Assembly: GCA_015654475.1 (NCBI GenBank)
Contig: JAATGV010000038.1
Coordinates: forward strand, 1 to 64,000
Source: Actinomycetales bacterium
Lineage (GTDB): Bacteria; Actinomycetota; Actinomycetes; Actinomycetales; Microbacteriaceae
Direction: 5' to 3'
Length of the DNA stretch: 64,000 bases
The position numbers were made by a program, and so were the translations under genes. This document shows, piece after piece, positions 60,274 to 64,000 of this stretch. Each line of letters opens with the position of its first letter. The stretch's first letter is position 1. Below the pieces are notes generated by a model that had not been told where the DNA came from, made no database searches, and was given only the letters and a program-made list of their open reading frames with translations.

Positions 60274-60750
60274 ATGGCGACACCAGACTTTATTCTCGAT
60301 CTGCGCAAAAAAATTGGCACGGCCCCGCTATGGCTTTCCGGCGTGACAGCGGTGATCGTGGACGAGCAAGCGCGGGTGCTGCTTGTGCGGCGCACCGACA
60401 CAGGTGCGTGGACTCCGGTCACCGGAATCATCGATCCGGGTGAGGAGCCCGCTGTCGCCGCGGAACGCGAGGTTCTCGAAGAGGCAAACATCGTTGCCGA
60501 GGTGACGCAGTTGGCGTGGGTGCATTCGCTGCCCCCGATGACATACCCCAACGGGGATCAGTCTCAGTATCTCGACATCGTCTTTGTCGGCCGCCATGTT
60601 TCGGGTGAACCGTTTCCCTCCGATGGCGAGAATACTGATGCGGGATGGTTCTCGGTAGATGATTTTCCGGAACTCAGCGCCGACATGCGGCAACGCGTCG
60701 CCGTGGCACTTGCCGCGCAAGAGGGTGCCCCTGCGCGGTTCGAGCGCTAG
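60274..60750 (+). CDS. Nudix hydrolase
   Basis: Pyrophosphohydrolase acting on a nucleoside diphosphate linked to another group; 158 aa. The Nudix box reads GIIDPGEEPAVAAEREVLEE followed by A, matching G-x5-E-x7-R-E-U-x-E-E apart from the trailing Gly. The N-terminus LWLSGVTAVIVDEQARVLLVRR is typical of a subgroup with unknown substrate. Starts TTG 60265, ATG 60268 and ATG 60274 are all possible with no ribosome-binding site. Its stop shares bases CTAG with the convergent response-regulator gene. Confidence 0.88.
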   Translation: MATPDFILDLRKKIGTAPLWLSGVTAVIVDEQARVLLVRRTDTGAWTPVTGIIDPGEEPAVAAEREVLEEANIVAEVTQLAWVHSLPPMTYPNGDQSQYLDIVFVGRHVSGEPFPSDGENTDAGWFSVDDFPELSADMRQRVAVALAAQEGAPARFER

Positions 60751-61409
60751 AGCAGTTTGCGTTCGAGAGCCCAGGCTGTGAGTTCGTGCCGCGATGACAA
60801 CTGCAGTTTGCGCAGCACTGCGGAGACATGAGTTTCGACGGTCTTGATCGATATATACAGTTCTGATGCCGTTTCGCGGTAGCTGTACCCGCGAGCAATC
60901 AGCCGCATCACTTCTTGCTCTCGCGCCGAGAGCCGGTCGAGCTCATCATCGGCGTGCGCGGTCTCACCGCCGGCAGCCCCGAACACGTCGAGTACGAAGC
61001 CGGCGAGCTTCGGCGAGAAGACCGCGTCGCCATCTGCTACCCGGCGCACGGCATCAGATACTTCGGCGCCTGAGGAGCTCTTGGTGATGTATCCGCGGGC
61101 GCCCGCCCGGATCACGCTGACCACATCATCCGCAGCGTCAGAGACGGAGAGTGCCAAGAAGCGGGGCTGTCCGCCACCGGCGTGAACGCGTTCGATCACT
61201 TCGGTGCCCCCGCCGCCTGATCCTCCGGGCAGGTGCACGTCGAGCAGCACGACCTCGGGATTCGACTCCAGGATTTCGGTCACGCCAGCATCCACATCCG
61301 CCGCTTCACCGACAACACTGAGATCCGGGGCGAGTTCGCTGCGCAGGCCAGAACGAAAAATGGAGTGATCGTCGATGATCACAACGCGGTGGATCCGATC
61401 GGGGGTCAT
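60747..61409 (-). CDS. NarL/LuxR-family response regulator
   Basis: 220 aa. Receiver domain with acidic pair Asp13-Asp14, phosphoacceptor Asp57 in VVLLDVHLPGGS and Lys in ARGYITKSSSG; C-terminal LuxR helix-turn-helix (DRLSAREQEVMRLIARGYSY, ELYISIKTVETHVSAVLRKL). Overlaps the kinase gene by 4 bases, so they form a two-component pair. By analogy with PspC-type kinase pairs it may respond to envelope stress; targets are unknown, the divergent PspC-domain gene being a candidate. Confidence 0.92.
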   Translation of the reverse strand: MTPDRIHRVVIIDDHSIFRSGLRSELAPDLSVVGEAADVDAGVTEILESNPEVVLLDVHLPGGSGGGGTEVIERVHAGGGQPRFLALSVSDAADDVVSVIRAGARGYITKSSSGAEVSDAVRRVADGDAVFSPKLAGFVLDVFGAAGGETAHADDELDRLSAREQEVMRLIARGYSYRETASELYISIKTVETHVSAVLRKLQLSSRHELTAWALERKLL

Positions 61410-62908
61410 GATGTGCTCGATTCTGTGGATGTCTGCTGCTGTGCTGTACGGGCCGGTTCGGCGGATGCTTCGGGCGCTGCAGCGCGACTCTGCAACGTGA
61501 CCGATGTTCCCACACCTCCGGGTCCCGCGGTGAACACGGCGTCACCTCCGGCTGTGCGCAGCCTGCCGATGATGGAGTCACGCACTCCGTGCCGGTCGTC
61601 GGGAATGGTTTCGAGCGCGAAACCGGGGCCGCGGTCGATGACGTCGACACGACAACGTTCGGGCCCGCGCTCAATGAACACGGAGACTGCACCGCCCGCG
61701 TGTTTGGCCGCATTGGTCATGGCTTCGCGCGCCGCGAGGGTCAGTGCAGGGACGAGGTGGCCCGAGCTCTCGTGCTCACCCGAGCCACCTGTACCAACGG
61801 AAACAACCTCAAATGTGACCGGGTAATCGGCCTCGAGCTTCGCCGCGTGTGTCTTCAGCTCGGTCACGATGTCATGAACGGTAGCGGTCGGGTCGCCAAG
61901 CGTCTCAGCGAAGAGCCATTCGCGCAACTCTCTCTCTTGAGCTCTCGCGATGCGTGAGACGTCGCTGTGCGCGGGCGACTTCTGTTGAATCACGGCGAGT
62001 GTCTGCAACACCGAGTCGTGCAGGTGCGCAGCGATCGTTTCGCGTTCCGACTCGCGGGCACGGGCTGCGCGTTCGTCGGTGAGATCACGGCTGAGCCGGA
62101 TCAGCCATGGGGCCAACGCGATCAGGACGGCAAGCAGCGCAGCGAATGCGGCGGCGAACATGGTCCAGATGTTGGGGTGTGAACTGTTCGCGAAGATCAG
62201 CAGGATCCCTGTGATGACGAGACCGATCGCGCCGACCACGTTCGCGTAGGGCCGGGCAGCCGGGCGAGTAGCGCCGGGGATGAGTTCGCTGACCTGTTGC
62301 CAGGCGAGCGCCACTCCTGCCCCGATGACGACAAGCGGCACGATTACTGCCACCGGCACATCTAGTCCAAGTCTCTCCGCCACCAGGAAAGCACCGATGA
62401 CGACCAGCGCCGCACCAACCAGAATGGCGGAGAAGCCGACGGATGCGGTCCAGCCTCCCGAGGCGATCCCTGAGTCGTGCGTGCTCGCTGTGGTTGCTGT
62501 GGTCTCTGTATCCGCGGCCGCCGCTGACCCTGCGGGGGATTCGCGCAGGCGGGCGCGCCTTCGGTTTGTCCCTGTCGAGGCAGCGGTCTCGGTTCCGACG
62601 GGAGCATGTGCAGCATGTGGTGTTTGCGCAGCACTCGCGGTGGCGTCGGTGTGCTGCACGGCCTGGCGTTGTGCTCGTTGACCGGGCCGCGCTAGCGCCA
62701 AGTCGCGGCGCCGCGGTTCGCGAGCGATTTCGGTTGGTGTCGTGGCCCACAGCCACGCGTAAAGCAGTGCTCCGCTTCCGCCGACGAGCGTCAGCGCCGC
62801 TATTCCCGCGCGAACGGCAGCCACGGGCACACCCGTGTGGTCGGCGAAGCCAGCGCAGACTCCGGCGATCACACGTTCGCGTGGGCGGGACATGCGTTCG
62901 GTGAGCAT
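61406..62908 (-). CDS. PspC-domain sensor histidine kinase (HisKA_3 type)
   Basis: 500 aa. N-terminal PspC domain (RPRERVIAGVCAGFADHTGV with one hydrophobic helix), an Ala/Thr-rich linker, four further membrane helices (about 155-270), the dimerisation/phosphoacceptor helix ETIAAHLHDSVLQTLAVIQQ and the ATPase domain (REAMTNAAKHAGGAVSVFIE N-box, VDVIDRGPGFAL G1, GVRDSIIGRL G2). The C-terminal tail is low-complexity. Start ATG 62908 preferred; a TTG four codons earlier is possible. Divergent from the next PspC gene. Confidence 0.91.
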   Translation of the reverse strand: MLTERMSRPRERVIAGVCAGFADHTGVPVAAVRAGIAALTLVGGSGALLYAWLWATTPTEIAREPRRRDLALARPGQRAQRQAVQHTDATASAAQTPHAAHAPVGTETAASTGTNRRRARLRESPAGSAAAADTETTATTASTHDSGIASGGWTASVGFSAILVGAALVVIGAFLVAERLGLDVPVAVIVPLVVIGAGVALAWQQVSELIPGATRPAARPYANVVGAIGLVITGILLIFANSSHPNIWTMFAAAFAALLAVLIALAPWLIRLSRDLTDERAARARESERETIAAHLHDSVLQTLAVIQQKSPAHSDVSRIARAQERELREWLFAETLGDPTATVHDIVTELKTHAAKLEADYPVTFEVVSVGTGGSGEHESSGHLVPALTLAAREAMTNAAKHAGGAVSVFIERGPERCRVDVIDRGPGFALETIPDDRHGVRDSIIGRLRTAGGDAVFTAGPGGVGTSVTLQSRAAAPEASAEPARTAQQQTSTESSTS

Positions 62909-63032
62909 GCATCCATCCAAACACTGAACGACAGAAAACGAGCATCCGAGCCCGCGATACCACGCGATATGGGGGATAAGTCAGGGAGAACCCTGATAGC
63001 GGATCGACGTGTGGTCCGAGCAGAATTGCTGC

Positions 63033-64000
63033 ATGGCCTCGAACCAACAATCGCCACTGCCTCCGCAGAGCACACCAATGCACGGTTTTTTCGAATGGGT
63101 GCGCAGCCTTGGACTTGTCAGGGGGGATGATCGGTGGCTTGCCGGTGTCTGTGGCGCGATCGCCGCACGAACCGGGCTCGACCCGATCATCATCCGGGGT
63201 GTCGCTATCGTGGCGGCAATCTTTGGGGCTCCAGTACTTGCCGTATACATCGCAGCCTGGGTGCTGTTGCCCAATGCGCAGAACGAGATCGTGGCTCAGC
63301 GAGTTGTCGCGGGCCGCATCGGCGGTCGCGAGGTGTGGGCGATCATTGCCGTGGCCGTGATCGTCTTCAGCCTGTTCGGCGGGGCATGGACGTGGTGGGC
63401 CGGCTCAACCTGGTGGGCACACAGTTGGGGCGCCCCGGTGCTTGGCGTCATCTGGACTCTGCTCGTGGTCGGCGGCGTCATCGCTCTCGTGGTGGCATTG
63501 TCGAACCGCAAGAAAACCCAGGATCCGGGTGTCGGCGGCCATGGCGATCCGGCATACCAGGCGCAGGCAAGCGCGGATTCTGCACAAGGGCGACCGCAGG
63601 GTACCGGGATGCCTGAGACCGGGCCAGGTGCGGGGCAGGGCGCAGCGCAACAATCTGATGCAGGCAATTGGGAACAATGGGCGCAAACTTTCACCGTGCC
63701 TACTCAGTCGAAGGAGCCGGATGCCTACGGCGTTCGGTCGGCACGGCGAGTGTCGCGAGCGCCGGCAAGTCTCGTGCTCATCAGCCTCGGTGCAGTGCTG
63801 CTTGTCGGCGCGGCAGCGGGTGTGACGCAATACCTTCTCGCGGGCGGCTATGGGATCGCCAAGTGGTATCCCGACGCCATTATCGTCGCCATCGCCGCAA
63901 TGGTCGCCGCTGCTGGATTGGCGATGGTTCTTTTCGGCATGGTCGGATTCCGTGCGCCGGGAGTCGCAACGCTCGCCGTGCTCGGGTGCATTGCGCTCGC
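63033..64000 (+). CDS. PspC-domain membrane protein (3' end outside window)
   Basis: At least 322 residues, open to the window edge. An N-terminal PspC domain (LVRGDDRWLAGVCGAIAART, then a helix VAAIFGAPVLAVYIAAWVLL) is followed by further membrane helices around 110-130 and 145-165, a Gly/Gln-rich cytoplasmic linker, and three more hydrophobic segments before the edge. Divergent from the PspC kinase-regulator pair with 124 bases between starts, the arrangement in which such membrane proteins act with the kinase. No ribosome-binding site is obvious before the ATG. Confidence 0.85.
   Translation, partial: MASNQQSPLPPQSTPMHGFFEWVRSLGLVRGDDRWLAGVCGAIAARTGLDPIIIRGVAIVAAIFGAPVLAVYIAAWVLLPNAQNEIVAQRVVAGRIGGREVWAIIAVAVIVFSLFGGAWTWWAGSTWWAHSWGAPVLGVIWTLLVVGGVIALVVALSNRKKTQDPGVGGHGDPAYQAQASADSAQGRPQGTGMPETGPGAGQGAAQQSDAGNWEQWAQTFTVPTQSKEPDAYGVRSARRVSRAPASLVLISLGAVLLVGAAAGVTQYLLAGGYGIAKWYPDAIIVAIAAMVAAAGLAMVLFGMVGFRAPGVATLAVLGCIAL

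Noticed and set aside
62085-63083. 332-codon minus-strand frame overlapping the kinase gene
   Set aside because: Out-of-frame shadow of the PspC kinase's own N-terminal half; the kinase frame has all expected domains.

Overview
The window is high-GC bacterial chromosome from an actinobacterium, most likely Micrococcales and close to Microbacteriaceae. This is inferred from gene content and order, not from a marker-gene comparison. Support: rho-prfA-prmC-tsaC-wecA leads straight into an F1Fo-ATPase operon; glycogen metabolism goes through GlgE; an actinobacterial SigR/RsrA-type pair is divergent from aroA-rsgA-hisN; there are PspC-domain sensor kinases; several GTG/TTG starts occur, some directly behind -10-like hexamers (probable leaderless mRNAs). 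Most of the window is ordinary core genome.

Layout. 1-12140 (+): end of rho, prfA, prmC, tsaC, a WecA/TagO-like transferase, an AtpI-like protein and atpBEFHAGDC. 12342-14274: a small membrane protein, a siderophore-interacting protein (-) and the wreck of a LysM lipoprotein gene. 14361-27959: glycogen/alpha-glucan genes glgB and glgE (-), glgP (+) and glgX (-), with a MoxR-DUF58-transglutaminase operon (-) between them. 28258-30326: an ArsR-type repressor translationally coupled to a SulP transporter. 30726-32957: a GH3 beta-glucosidase gene broken by one amber codon. 33374-47268: a myo-inositol catabolic island. 47570-54732: tRNA-thiolation cysteine desulfurase, a thiamine-binding-family protein, an ATPase/DUF4325 pseudogene, mnmA, ligA and nnrD. 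54765-59456: hisN, rsgA and aroA (-) diverging from sigR-rsrA (+). 59457-60273: a gene-free, repeat-rich stretch. 60274-64000: Nudix hydrolase, LuxR-type response regulator, PspC-type histidine kinase and a divergent PspC-domain membrane protein cut by the window edge.

Inositol island: transaldolase-like gene, then iolC-aldolase-iolD-iolA (+), a strong hairpin, gntR-iolB on the opposite strand, and finally transporter-TIM barrel protein-UPF0303 protein-iolE-oxidoreductase (+). IolE, IolD, IolB, IolC, a Cgl0159-like aldolase and IolA cover inosose to malonate-semialdehyde decarboxylation. No textbook iolG is present; the only NAD(P)-dependent oxidoreductase looks IolW/YvaA-like. Related operator-like sequences precede the transaldolase gene, iolC, gntR and the transporter, consistent with a single GntR regulator.

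I did not find a convincing new multi-gene system. The less usual material is a 27-bp perfect inverted repeat sharing its arms with a second element 26 kb away; a six-tract G-quadruplex sequence; a 15-bp tandem repeat giving MnmA a pentapeptide-periodic tail; a SigR-type promoter inside the start of aroA; a repeat-rich spacer near 60 kb; and three decaying genes. No tRNA, rRNA, CRISPR array, insertion sequence or prophage was seen.
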